A stretch of 25,918 bases of DNA from Collimonas sp. UBA1456 (GCA_002325825.1 DCSW01000125.1:12779-38696), one strand, 5' to 3'. Shown: positions 1 to 8,905, counted from the stretch's first letter. Numbers and translations: made by a program. The notes: generated by a model not told the origin, from the letters alone.

Positions 1-185
1 ATGCACATAGCGCCACGCTGGTGACAGCAAACTTGCTGCTTGACGATTGGGCCAGTATCCTCGGTTCGAAGCGGTTGAGCAGCTCACCCATCACGTCCAC
101 ATCCTGGATATGAACGGCGAATCGTATAGATTCGCCACTAGCAAGAAACAGCAACAACGCAATGCTAAACCAAACATCTCCTCTG
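1..185 (+). pseudogene. IS21-family istB remnant (C-terminal end of the transposition helper ATPase)
   Basis: Only the C-terminal end of an IstB-like ATPase is visible. Reading in the frame of base 3 gives ATLVTANLLLDDWASILGS, and from about base 70 in the frame of base 2 it continues as EQLTHHVHILDMNGESYRF. Together these match the usual IstB ending, in which a TTNL..W..VF block is followed by LTHH.HI....ESYRF. The change of frame between the two blocks means a frameshift, so no functional protein is made. The rest of the element would lie to the left of the window. IstB is the AAA+ helper of the IS21 transposase. Identification rests on remembered family motifs; the frame switch is seen directly. 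Confidence 0.65.
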
Positions 186-337
186 AAAAGGAGGGGCCAA
201 CCCATAACAACAAAAACAATATCTTGAAGGAACGGGCTACGCTGCGCTTCGCCAGTCATCCAAATTTTGCCTCGCAGTGCAATGTGGATTGAAGGGAGAA
301 CAATCTAGGGCCTGAACAGCTCTATTTATTAATCCAA

Positions 338-370
338 ATTGGGTACACTTTTAATACGCCATTTGATACA
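338..370 (+). repeat. Possible terminal-repeat remnant of the IS21-type element
   Basis: The stretch starting GGGTACACTTTTAATACGCC resembles the GGGTCA-N-TTTT-N-CGCC-GATTGACA repeats often found near the right end of IS21-family elements, downstream of istB. It has diverged and only one copy is seen, so this is a tentative boundary. Bases 186-337, between istB and this point, show nothing else recognisable. Confidence 0.3.
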
Positions 371-454
371 TCTTCATTCCGGCATTGACAATGTCGGTTG
401 CACTGAATTGCCGCGCAATATCAAATCACATGGCAATCTAAGTCGATCGCAGAA

Positions 455-2471
455 TCAGAACTTGGTCTTAACGCCAAGAATCAAGCTGCGTCCAGCCTGC
501 GGCTCAACATCCTTGATTACCGAGGTTGCCAAGCGAATGTCCTGGTTCAAAAAATTCTTGACCAATGCATACTAGATCACCTGCGTTTTTCCGAATTTCT
601 GCGTGTAAGCCAGACTGACATTGACTTTGGTGTAGGCAGGTGCTGCGCTGTGTTCAAAAGTTGCCAGGCGGCTTTGTTGTTGCGCGCGCATGAGCGCCAT
701 GCCACTGCGTCATGGTCCCTTCAAATAGCCGATTTTCAAGCCGTAGCGGGTGGCAGGCTGCAACGGCAGGTTGCTCATCTGATCCGGTGTCCCGCGCGAG
801 GTGTCGACAAAGCCGTGTACCGACCATCTCTCACCCCGGAGATTATAGCTGATCTCGGCTTCGGCGCCACGAATGGTGGCGTCTACTTGTGACCTGAAGC
901 GCTTGGTAAATTCGCCGTCAGGATCTGCCGCGCCGTTTTCATCGACCTGGCCTGCATTGCGTCCAAACACGTAATTGCTGACATGGTTCTGGAACAGATT
1001 GGCTTTCCAGCGCCCCAAACCCGAAGTTTTCTGCAGGGTTAGCTCTATATTACGCGAGGTTTCCTTTTTCAAGGAGGGGTCCGCCGATGTCGAACGTTAC
1101 AGTCAATTCGTGCGGGCTGTTGGAGTACAATTCCTCGGTGCTTGGCGCGCGTTAGGCGATAGATATCGTCGGGTCGAAGCCATAGCCCGGCATGAAACTC
1201 CACAAAGGCGCCCACTGATAGGATGTCAGATTGAACTTGCGCCCAGTAAAGACGGTATCGCTATAGGGCCGATGCTCGACCGATTCCAGGCGCAATCCCG
1301 CACTCGTCAGCACCAGGCCGAAATGACGCTCTTCTATCAGGAATCCCGCAAGCGAGGTCGATTTAGTGCACGGCACGGTGTGCGGTAGGCCTTTGTCGGC
1401 GGCCAACGCGGAAAAATGCGTGTCTTCGGTCTGTATGCCAAACGTGCTGTACCAGCCAATCAACGGCTTGTGTGCCAATTCCCAGCGTGTTTCTGTCGAT
1501 TGATTAGAGAAAGTGATAGTGGGATCGCCATTTTCCTGTTTCTCCGTATGGATGGATGTAGTCGGTACGGCCTAGTTTTTCGAAACCTGCGAGCGGGGCA
1601 TCGAGTTAGCTGGCGATGTCGTAGCGGGTCTGGTGCAGGTCGATGAAGGATTTTTCAGCGGTCGGAATGTCGTAGTGATCATCTAGTGTTGCTACCGATG
1701 CGCCAGTGTAGCCCTAGGAAGCGATGTATGAGGCGCCAGCGCCAATTTCGGTTTCTTGTGAGTGAGCGAGCTCGGCGACCGGCCTGGCGGTGGATCTGCG
1801 TCGTTCTGGTGGGCATGTCCGGGGATTTTGTAATTGTCAGTATCGCGCCAGTTGCCGTCCAGATGCCAGCTGATCTCTCCGGCTGAGTCATCCAGCCTCA
1901 ATGATGTGCTGCGGCCGTTGTCGATGTCGTTGTAACACGCTTCTGTTTTGCCGCTGATATTTTTTGTAATTCGGTTGAGATGCGATCGTTGATCACATTC
2001 ACCAAGCCGCGCGATGGTGCCGGAGCCATACAGAAGGGCGGCCGGTCTGCGTAAGATTTCAATCTGGCGCGCGGTAGCCGCTTCGGTCGCCACTGCATGA
2101 TCGTTGGAAAGGCTTGAAACGTTCGCTACTGCCATGCTATTTTCAAGAATCTTGACGCGCTGGCCTTCCATGCTGTGGATGATTGGATGGGAAGTGCCGG
2201 CGCTGAAACCTGATGTCGATACGCCGAGTTCTTGCGCCAGAGTGTCTCCCAGGTAGGTGCCAACCTTATTGCGCAATTCTTCGCCGAACAGTACTTTGGT
2301 GGGTTTCAGTATCTGTGTGTCTGGATTAGCGTTGAGCGGACTCGCCATGACCACGATCGGCGGCAGAAGCTTGGAGTTGTCGGTGTGCGAGGTCTGGGCA
2401 GAAGCGCCGGAAGACAGAGTGGCGGGCGTGGATACTACCGCACTGGATAAAGGCGTACGTTGGACGAACAT
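455..2471 (-). pseudogene. TonB-dependent receptor pseudogene, ZnuD-like
   Basis: This is a decayed outer-membrane TonB-dependent receptor. It starts at ATG 2469-2471 behind a good AAGGAG site (about 2480-2485) and reads through a leader-like segment into a plug domain with SNDHAVATEAATARQIEIL and RPAALLYGSG, the conserved plug core (normally LRGPAALLYGSG). The frame then shifts near 2010, where GLVNVINDRISTELQ continues in another frame. Further frame changes and stops occur at about 1900, 1600, 1480, 1150 and 700. Barrel pieces are YDIPTAEKSFIDLHQTRYDI, GWYSTFGIQTEDTHFSAL, GRWKANLFQNHVSNYVFGRN and the C-terminal RSLILGVKTKF ending in TGA at 455-457, with the expected terminal phenylalanine. 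Full length would be about 670 residues, normal for the family. The plug sequence resembles ZnuD-type zinc receptors; the substrate is inferred. Confidence 0.85.
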
Positions 2472-2485
2472 GGGTGAGACTCCTT

Positions 2486-3246
2486 GATAGGCTGTCGCCG
2501 CCGACTATCAAGCGCGATGTGGATCTGCATGCAGGAGCTCGCTGGTGGTTGCCGATTGCCGACTTGTTCAGTCCGGCCGAGGCAAGTCGATCAGAATGGC
2601 AATTGCCAAACGGAACAGGAACGTGGCTGCACGTGATCGTCAGCAAAGACGTTTTTTAGCGGCGACAATAAACGATTGGCGACCTGGTCTGGCCGGATCT
2701 TTTGGAAGGCGCCGTAGGGCGGCGCCGATGGCGTTAAAGTCTTTCAGGACAGAGTTGGCGCGCGGTGGAAAATTGAAGATGAACGGCACATCCCATGAAG
2801 CGAATACCTGCCATTTCGCCAGAACGGGCTTGTCGGGCAAGGGTGACAGAGTCAGCGGTATTGAGTAGATTGTTGCAGGCAGAGTAGCATCGTCGAAATC
2901 GGTGGAGGAGTGGTGCGCTGTGCCACCGCCATCGATAGCCTGTTCGATGAGCAATGTCAGGTTACGTCAACTTGGTCGACGGTTTGTTTTCTCAAGCTAC
3001 ATGGACGATGCTATGCCTCTGTCGGCTATTCGATCGTACACCTGCATCGCCTCCAACGCATTTTTTAAGCCACACCATCTGATATCATCGGCTTCGTCTA
3101 CTCACCATGAATGTTACCAGCACGCTGCTCTCGCGCCGCTGTTAGTATTAACGATCCTGTTCGCGAAATGATCGAAGCTAACGCATAGAATGCGACGTCG
3201 CGCGCTTGCCTGGCGAATCTTGTACGATATCCGATTGTATTGAGGA
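2486..3246. other. Unassigned stretch between the receptor remnant and dksA
   Basis: No gene is recognised in these roughly 760 bases. On the minus strand, 2640-2954 is open for 104 codons and includes KWQVFASWDVPFIFNFPP. In the same frame just upstream, ALEAMQVYDRIADRGIASS (about 3010-3065) reads like protein but is bounded by stops. This could be an old, unidentified minus-strand pseudogene upstream of the receptor. A short inverted repeat, GGCGCC...GGCGCC, lies near 2708-2728. No terminator for dksA was seen. Confidence 0.3.
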
Positions 3247-3705
3247 TCAGTCTCCGTAAAGCTTCTGTTTCAGTTCGCGCCGTTGCTGTGCTTCCAGCGA
3301 CAAGGTCGCGGTCGGGCGCGCTAGCAGACGTGGAATCCCGATAGGTTCACTGGTTTCTTCGCACCAGCCGTATTTGCCTGTGTCAATCGAAGCAATCGAC
3401 TGTTGCACCTTCTTCAGCAATTTGCGTTCACGGTCACGCGTACGCAATTCCAGCGCATGTTCTTCTTCGATGGTAGCGCGGTCTGCCGGATCTGGCACCA
3501 AGACGGTCTCACGCAAATGTTCCGTGGTTTCTCCAGCATTCTTGATTAGATCGATTTCCAACTGCTGCAAGCGTACTTTGAAGAAAGCCAGTTGCGCTTC
3601 ATTCATGTAATCCTTTTCGCACATCTTGAGAATTTGGTCTTCGGTCAACAGAACGGTTTCTTGGGTCGGTTTGGTTGTTTTAGTAGCCACTTCGCTTACT
3701 TTCAA
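3247..3705 (-). CDS. dksA: RNA polymerase-binding transcription factor DksA (conserved core)
   Basis: DksA binds the secondary channel of RNA polymerase and, with ppGpp, retunes rRNA, amino-acid and stress promoters. The 152-residue frame contains the family landmarks: DYMNEAQLAFFK at the start of the globular part, the coiled-coil tip DPADRA (matching D71/D74/A76 of E. coli), the ELRTRDRERKLLKK helix, and the C-terminal YGWCEE...GIPRLLARPTATLSLEAQQRRE. Only one of the four zinc-finger cysteines remains, as is usual for burkholderial DksA, so this form does not need the zinc site. The start given is TTG at 3705, immediately after an in-frame TGA (3718-3720); there is no clear ribosome site. 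ATG at 3624 is an alternative but would remove part of the N-terminus. A decayed extension lies directly upstream in the same gene. Confidence 0.92.
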   Translation of the reverse strand: MKVSEVATKTTKPTQETVLLTEDQILKMCEKDYMNEAQLAFFKVRLQQLEIDLIKNAGETTEHLRETVLVPDPADRATIEEEHALELRTRDRERKLLKKVQQSIASIDTGKYGWCEETSEPIGIPRLLARPTATLSLEAQQRRELKQKLYGD

Positions 3706-4146
3706 TACGACGTTTTTTCAATTTTTATCCGTTGATTCGGCACTTGTGGGCTTGTCGCTGATGCTGCGATCGCCGGATCTGGCTGTTGGGGAATTCAGTT
3801 TTTTTGTAACAGAACTGCTGGCTTTTACCGTTTTATTGCGCGTTGCCTCGTCAGCGGCTGGACTTGACTCTGATACAGAGTTGGCAGCCACCGTTTGCTT
3901 GGCTAAGGATTTTACAACAGGTTTAGGACTGACTTTGGAAAATTTTGGTACTGCTTTTGATATAGTTAGTCGGCGTCTGGGTCTTTTGCTGTATCTTTGC
4001 GGAAAGTTTCTGGGTTGTCCCACCTGCTTTTTTAGCTATGGTTGTGTGATTTGTGAGAGTGCCGGCCTTACCCGCGGCCTGGGCCTTTCTTGATGCCGTG
4101 ACGCCGGCGCTTTTATTGCGGCAGTCTTTTTAACGGTCAGATTCAT
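3706..4146 (-). pseudogene. Decayed Lys/Ala/Ser/Thr-rich N-terminal extension of dksA
   Basis: Upstream of the dksA core the minus strand carries a low-complexity basic reading frame: MNLTVKKTAAIKAPASR from ATG 4146, then in a shifted frame AGTLTNHTTIAKKAGGTTQK, then back in the dksA frame KPVVKSLAKQTVAANSVSES and on to ESTDKN, followed by TGA at 3718-3720. The composition matches the disordered lysine-rich N-terminal tails of DksA in some Oxalobacteraceae. Two frame changes and one in-frame stop separate the original start from the intact core. The tail has therefore decayed while the functional domain stays open. The family comparison is from memory; the frames and stops are read directly. 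Confidence 0.6.
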
Positions 4147-4470
4147 GGTCCTCTCCCTCGGGCTTGTCAGTATCCAGGCGGAACATCGGTATCGGTCGTG
4201 ACTGGCAGGCTGCTGTTTTAGCTGTTGTTTGCAACATCGGAGGCGCCTCGGTCGCTTTGTCCCGCGTCCAGTTGTAACTGTCCCAACGTGGTTCTCGACA
4301 ATCTCGTAAATCCGCAGCCATACCAACATGTATTGGGTATGATAGTGTGCTAGCCAGTTATTTAACAATTAAAAAATTATATATTATATACCAAATATTT
4401 TTACAAATCTCGAATAGAGATGTCTTTTGGTAGATTCTTGCAAATAAAGACCATTTTTTTTCCGAGTGTC
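4147..4470. other. AT-rich gap upstream of dksA
   Basis: These roughly 320 bases hold no convincing gene. The part from about 4360 to 4400 is almost pure A/T and would be a reasonable place for dksA promoter elements, but no clear -35/-10 pair could be assigned. Confidence 0.35.
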
Positions 4471-4810
4471 TCATTTGCTGCCGACATCGCTACACATGTT
4501 TTTATGGACGCACTGGGACACCATTTTGTTGTCTGTATCATCCATGAAAAACAATACATTTTGTAGCGCAACATGCGCGGGTCCGTAGACCTGCATGCGC
4601 ATCATGCAGCAGATGCAGTAATTGTTCATTTCGATGATCTGTTCGCTGCTGTCCTGAACCAGTATTTCATTGTCGATATTCTCCTGACTGAACTCGTTTT
4701 CAATTACGGCAATCTTGTGACCGTGCTGCTGTTGCAGGATGCGGTTGAGCACAGTAAGTTTTACCGGCGCCGAGCAAGCCAGTCAAGATGGTGGTCGGGA
4801 TCAGTTCCAT
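4471..4810 (-). pseudogene. COG0523/CobW-family GTPase (metallochaperone) pseudogene
   Basis: The N-terminus of a G3E GTPase of the COG0523 family is unmistakable: MELIPTTILTGLLGAGKT (Walker A) from ATG 4808-4810. After a one-base frameshift it continues as LNRILQQQHGHKIAVIENEF, then QENIDNEILVQDSSEQIIEM and NNYCICCMM, the degenerate form of the metal-binding GCxCC motif (normally NNGCICC). These proteins are zinc or cobalt chaperones of about 320-400 residues. Here only about 100 codons remain: after CICCMMR the frame runs into unrelated-looking sequence and stops, so most of the GTPase and the C-terminal domain are missing. The break coincides with a small inverted repeat at 4591-4609. Proximity to the ZnuD-like receptor remnant suggests a former zinc-homeostasis locus, which is an inference. 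Confidence 0.85.
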
Positions 4811-4829
4811 ATTGATAGTCGCGAAAAAG

Positions 4830-5100
4830 AAAAACAAGAAAGGAAAAGCGAAAGTGGCTTGACGTCGCGCTTACCGAAGCTAGTTCAATGAATGCAGTCG
4901 GAGCTTTGATTGTCAGTTTGATCTCGTGGCCCTGAAAGCCTTTATCCAAGATTTCTTGCAGGATTTGCTGCAACTGCTTGCGCAATAAGGCTGGGCTGGT
5001 GCTGTCCATGCTGCCGCATGGTGACTGGCGTCTTCCTTGGCTGTTGTTGCAGAGTGGGCGGCGGCAGATTTGGATTTTTGACTTAGATTCATGGCCATCG
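4830..5100 (-). pseudogene. Unrecognised short coding remnant upstream of the COG0523 remnant
   Basis: From ATG 5098 the minus strand reads MAMNLSQKSKSAAAHSATT and so on. After an apparent one-base shift near 5010 it continues as SPALLRKQLQQILQEILDKG and GHEIKLTIKAPTAFIELASV. The second piece looks like real protein with an amphipathic helix, but I do not recognise a family. A regulator related to the neighbouring zinc genes (for example Zur) is conceivable from position, but no Fur-type motif is visible, so no function is assigned. Confidence 0.3.
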
Positions 5101-5340
5101 ATAGAGATGGGAATGCTTCAATTATTCCTCAAAATGTAATTCAGTTTCATATATGCATGTAGCAAATTCTCCGAATGGGTGCCAGTGGGTGTTGCATTGC
5201 CACGCAGCTCCTGTCATTTCTGCGAACGCGTGAATTCATTTTCATCATCCTGCTCAATAATTTCGATTCCCGCATTCGCTAGGATGACGGAACTGTCATG
5301 AGGCAGTGCCCACGCAATATCATTCAAATCTGGCACGAGG
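5101..5340. other. Gap downstream of xerC
   Basis: No gene is recognised. Immediately after xerC, the minus strand reads DLVPDLNDIAWALPHDSSV and IEIIEQDDENEFTRSQK before a stop at about 5216. It is acidic and could be the tail of a lost gene, but there is no start. No terminator hairpin was seen. Confidence 0.3.
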
Positions 5341-6333
5341 TCATTTATCCGGGATTTTTTTCGCCCGCGGATGCGCCGCGTCATAGACCTGCGCCAGGCG
5401 CTGGAAATCCAGCGCGGTGTAGACCTGGGTGGCGGCAATCGAGGTGTGTCCCAGCAACTCCTGCACCGCCCGCAAATCGCCGCAACCCTGCAGCATGTGT
5501 GAGGCAAAAGAATGGCGCAGCACGTGCGGATGAACATTACTGGTGATGCTGAGCGATTGCGCATGATGCTTCAGGCGTAGCTGAATCACCCGTGGCGACA
5601 TGCGCGTACCACGTTCAGTCAGGAACAATGCGCAACGATCATTACCCTGATCGCCTTTGAGCAATGTCTGTCGTAGCGGCAGCCATGCTGCAATCGCTGC
5701 TAATGCCGGCCTTCCTACCGGGACGCTGCGCTTCTTGTTGCCTTTCCCCGTCACTGTCACTTCGGCTCCCTCAAGATCGATCCATCCGGTCGATACATAG
5801 ACATCCTGGCGCGTGTAGCGCAGATCTAGGCCAGCCAGTTCAGAAACCCGCAGGCCGCTGGAGTACAACAATTCGAACATGGCCTGGTTGCACAAAGCTA
5901 GGCTCGATCCTGACTTGGCAAACGGGTTGCCGCTGGCGACCAAGTGTATTGCATCGTCTTCCGCCAGGGCCTTGGGTAATGGCTTGGCGCGCTTGGGGGC
6001 TTTGACGCCATCCGCCGGATTGCTGGCCAACGCAGTTTGTTCCGCCAGCCATTCGAAGAAGCCGCGCCAAGCCGACAACTTGCGGGCGATCGAGCTTGGG
6101 CTTAAACCACGCGAATGCAATTGCGCAGCGAACTTGCGGATGTGGGAATGTGTGACTGCCACATAGTTCCAGTCCTCGCCAAGTATCTGCGTCAAGCTGG
6201 CGAGTTCGGCGAGGTCGCGTGCATAATTACCGATCGTATGCGGCGACAGCTGGCGCTGGCTAGCCAGGCTACTCAGATAGCCGTTCAGGTATGCCAGGTT
6301 GGCGACGCGGCTCACGTTAGAGATGTCGGGCAA
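5341..6333 (-). CDS. xerC: Tyrosine recombinase XerC
   Basis: XerC acts with XerD at dif, together with FtsK, to resolve chromosome dimers. The 330-residue protein has an N-terminal SAM-like core-binding domain (about 12-105, LNGYLSSLASQRQLSPHTIG) and a catalytic domain with all active residues: R162 (SSGLRVSEL), K197 (TGKGNKK), H270-x-x-R273 (HPHVLRHSF), H296 (LLGHTS) and the nucleophile Y305 (ATQVYT). Length is slightly above the usual 300 because of short extra segments. The chosen start is TTG at 6333, six bases after the TAA of the DUF484 gene; no strong ribosome site is visible, so translational coupling is likely. A GTG at 6315 is possible. DUF484-xerC adjacency is typical of proteobacteria. 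Confidence 0.95.
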   Translation of the reverse strand: MPDISNVSRVANLAYLNGYLSSLASQRQLSPHTIGNYARDLAELASLTQILGEDWNYVAVTHSHIRKFAAQLHSRGLSPSSIARKLSAWRGFFEWLAEQTALASNPADGVKAPKRAKPLPKALAEDDAIHLVASGNPFAKSGSSLALCNQAMFELLYSSGLRVSELAGLDLRYTRQDVYVSTGWIDLEGAEVTVTGKGNKKRSVPVGRPALAAIAAWLPLRQTLLKGDQGNDRCALFLTERGTRMSPRVIQLRLKHHAQSLSITSNVHPHVLRHSFASHMLQGCGDLRAVQELLGHTSIAATQVYTALDFQRLAQVYDAAHPRAKKIPDK

Positions 6334-6339
6334 AGACGA

Positions 6340-6996
6340 TTAGTCAAGCAGGCAAACCAACGCAGCGCTCGCCGTTTCGCCGATTTGTACCAGGAAGTCG
6401 GTCGCCATATTAGCGCTAAAGCGCTGTGGATCGGTAGAGCTAAGTACCAGCAGGCCGAAGGTTGTCGATTCGTTCCGTAGCGGCAGGATGGCGATCGATT
6501 GGATGCCAGGCTCGAGCCACGAAGCTGCCTCGAAATCGTTATTACCACCGCAAAACGGTATGCTCAGACCGTTGGCGAAAGCCTTGGCATCGTCCGATGT
6601 CGGCACGGCAAACCAGGTATGCGCATAGGTTTCGGTGACACCCCAGATGCGCAGCGTGGCCTGCGGTACAGCGAATATGCTGCGCAACCCGTCAACCAGC
6701 GTATGGGGCAGATCGGCATCGTTACGGGCCAGCAGCAGGCTACGTGTCCAACTGTATAGCTTATGGGTGATGGCCTCGTTTTCCTGCGCGTTGCTAACCA
6801 TATCGGCGAGCCGCAGGTCCTGCACTTTTATTTTTTCACGTAGCACCTCCATCTGGCGCTCCTGCAACGATACCGCGCGTTCCAGAAGTGGGCTAGTAAG
6901 TCGGATCTTGGCAAGCAGTTCGGCGTGTTCTTCAAAAAAATGCGGCGCGTCGATCAGATATTGAGCGACAGCATCGGGATCAAGATGGGTGGTCAT
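6340..6996 (-). CDS. DUF484 family protein
   Basis: This 218-residue cytosolic protein matches the DUF484 family, found next to xerC in many proteobacteria and of unknown exact role. The N-terminal DPDAVAQYLIDAPHFFEEHA is the family signature (xxFLxxNPxFFxxHxxLL). A helical, probably coiled-coil stretch (about 38-65, RAVSLQERQMEVLREKIKVQ) follows, then a GAF-like fold (about 90-215) with HTWFAVPTSDD, IQSIAILPLRN and FGLLVLSSTDPQRFSANMA. Length is normal and there are no internal stops. It lies directly upstream of xerC with a six-base gap, so both are probably co-transcribed. Confidence 0.88.
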   Translation of the reverse strand: MTTHLDPDAVAQYLIDAPHFFEEHAELLAKIRLTSPLLERAVSLQERQMEVLREKIKVQDLRLADMVSNAQENEAITHKLYSWTRSLLLARNDADLPHTLVDGLRSIFAVPQATLRIWGVTETYAHTWFAVPTSDDAKAFANGLSIPFCGGNNDFEAASWLEPGIQSIAILPLRNESTTFGLLVLSSTDPQRFSANMATDFLVQIGETASAALVCLLD

Positions 6997-7117
6997 GTGG
7001 AGTGTGAGCGATTAGGAGGAAAGGATTCGAACAACATATAATGTTTAAGAGTACACCGCGATCTAGGTGAATGACAACCTTGAATGTCCGCGATACCCGG
7101 CGCGGGCCGCCGATACA

Positions 7118-7158
7118 ATAAAAAAGACCGACATGGTTTCCCATGTGGGTCTTTTTTA
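7118..7158 (-). terminator. Rho-independent terminator of the porin gene (bidirectional form)
   Basis: The hairpin has arms AAAAGACCgACATGG and CCATGTgGGTCTTTT around a short loop, flanked by A and T runs on the two sides. It lies about 55 bases downstream of the porin stop on the minus strand and ends in a run of Ts there. It would also work in the plus direction. The pairing is read directly. Confidence 0.9.
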
Positions 7159-7211
7159 TTCTTGTTCAAGCAACCTTATCTACATGATGCTGCGGATAAG
7201 ATCGACTTAAA

Positions 7212-8393
7212 TTAGAACTTGTGGCGGATACCAACAGTAACTGCTGTTTGGCTCTTTGCCGAACCAGTGCCGTTACCGTCAACACCTAGATTAGCTGCGT
7301 TCTTGGCTTCCAGTAAGGAGGCGAATGCATACAGGTCTGTACGTTTTGACAAGAAGTAGTCTGTACCCAAATTGTACTGGATCAGCTTACCGTTGTTGTT
7401 TAGTGGCGATGTATTAGGACCAGGAACGAAAGTAAGCCTGTTGTACTGAACGCTGCCAAGCAGATAAAGAGGATCGGTCAAGTTGTAGTTGACACCCAAT
7501 TCGAAGATTTCGGATTTGCTGTTGTTGATCGAACCAGAGCTGTAGTAGGAAGGAGTACCGGAATTGTTCCACAGAGCAGTTTTTCCGTCCCATGCGCTAG
7601 CCAGTGGCTGCTTGACGAGCGACCAGTTACCATACAGGCGTGCCAGACCAGCTTGGTAGCTAGAGCCCAATGAGAATATCCTCAGAGCGGTGTCGCCCGG
7701 GTTGCCGACTTTAAATTCTTTACTATTAGAATTGGAAGTGTCGCTAGAAGTAGTACCCTTCTTCGATTCGTAATAAGCAGCACGCAGACCCAGTGGGCCA
7801 TTTGCGTATTGACCGCCCAGACTGAACGATTGACCGTTCGAAGTCTGACCAGCTGCTTCGCCGAAGCCATAGATCAGGCTACCAGTGAAACCGGCTACGT
7901 TAGGTGTGTTGTAGCGGATCGAGTTTTTCGTACTTGTATAGCGGATCGAGTTGTTGGTACGTATACCTTCCAAACGGTCCATGTTATGGTCAACTGCACC
8001 AGTCAGGTCGTTCAGTACGTCAGTTTGACGACCCAATAGAATGGAACCGAAGTTGCCGCTCAGACCGACTACCGATTTACTAGGGAATAAATTAGTGGAA
8101 CCTGTATTCTTTTTCAAGGCGCCAGTGTCGTTATGGAAACCAGCTTCCAATTGGAACAGAGCCTTCAGACCGCCACCCAGATCTTCAACGCCCTTGAAAC
8201 CCAGACGCGAACCTTGGATGACACCGGAATCAACGCTGAATTTCTTGTCGTTCGAACTGTTGTCTGGAGTCGGAACTTTGTTCGCGTAGGTAATACCGGT
8301 ATCCAAGATACCGTAGATGGTTACGGCGCTTTGAGCTTGTGCCGCACCTGCGATTGCGCCGAGTACGGCCACTGCGATTAGTGATTTCTTCAT
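7212..8393 (-). CDS. Outer-membrane general diffusion porin (OmpC/Porin_4 family)
   Basis: This 393-residue protein forms a trimeric outer-membrane channel for small hydrophilic solutes. It has a clear signal peptide, MKKSLIAVAVLGAIAGAAQA, cut before QSAVTIYGILD, the standard mature start of burkholderial porins. Family landmarks follow in order: SRLGFKGVEDLGGGLKALFQ, the loop-3 region VGLSGNFGSILLGRQTD, NSIRYNTPNVAGFTGSLIYG, a C-terminal half with YNLTDPLYLLGSVQYNRLTF, and the terminal GIRHKF whose last phenylalanine serves Bam assembly. Length is normal. AAAGGAC precedes the ATG as ribosome site, a conserved leader motif lies further upstream (8423-8460) and a terminator lies downstream. 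NSIRYTSTK / NSIRYNTPN is a short local duplication. A dead paralogue lies immediately upstream. Confidence 0.96.
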   Translation of the reverse strand: MKKSLIAVAVLGAIAGAAQAQSAVTIYGILDTGITYANKVPTPDNSSNDKKFSVDSGVIQGSRLGFKGVEDLGGGLKALFQLEAGFHNDTGALKKNTGSTNLFPSKSVVGLSGNFGSILLGRQTDVLNDLTGAVDHNMDRLEGIRTNNSIRYTSTKNSIRYNTPNVAGFTGSLIYGFGEAAGQTSNGQSFSLGGQYANGPLGLRAAYYESKKGTTSSDTSNSNSKEFKVGNPGDTALRIFSLGSSYQAGLARLYGNWSLVKQPLASAWDGKTALWNNSGTPSYYSSGSINNSKSEIFELGVNYNLTDPLYLLGSVQYNRLTFVPGPNTSPLNNNGKLIQYNLGTDYFLSKRTDLYAFASLLEAKNAANLGVDGNGTGSAKSQTAVTVGIRHKF

Positions 8394-8905
8394 TTTGAAG
8401 TCCTTTATTGAGAATAACTATCTTAAGGATCCGTACATCTTGCCGGATGGATGAACATTAAGGGCTGTAGCTGTCCGCGCCTGCAGTTTGGTTTGATGTG
8501 AGGTTATAAATTTGTCGAAATTGAGGAGGAATATTAATTTTGTTGTATTTTTGCGACATATAATGCGGCGCCAGCGCTGGCGACCTGAGAGTTCGAACAG
8601 ACTTGGCGTCGTCAATTGACAGCGGAGGGATGTGGTGAAGGAGGTTACGCGATGTAGGATTGCTGGTGTTGTCTGCGGCGGACTGTAGAGCAATAAATGT
8701 TTTGTATTTTATATTGCGCAGTACAAACATCGTTGTTAGCAATTTACGTCAAAATTCCTGCTTTCCAATTAATTTCTGCTTATACATGCACATGTCGGTA
8801 CTTTTTCCAAGATCAGGTGCTTACATGTCTGAACCGAAAAGGTGAACAGGACCAGCACGCGGCCTATTCAATATCACCATCCAGATCATTCAAACGCTGC
8901 GCTTC
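8394..8905. promoter_or_regulatory. Porin upstream region with conserved leader element
   Basis: This gap of about 510 bases holds no gene. At 8423-8460, read on the minus strand, lies TCCGGCAAGATGTACG, which recurs almost exactly (TCCGGCAGATGTACG) at the same place in front of the dead second porin (10082-10116). It is therefore probably part of the porin promoter or 5' leader. A perfect 14-base palindrome, CGCCAGCGCTGGCG, lies at 8569-8582. No -35/-10 pair is called with confidence. Confidence 0.5.

Noticed and set aside
2545..2868. 107-codon plus-strand frame as a basic small protein
   Set aside because: No ribosome site or recognisable motif; arginine-rich composition fits a shadow of the minus-strand open stretch.
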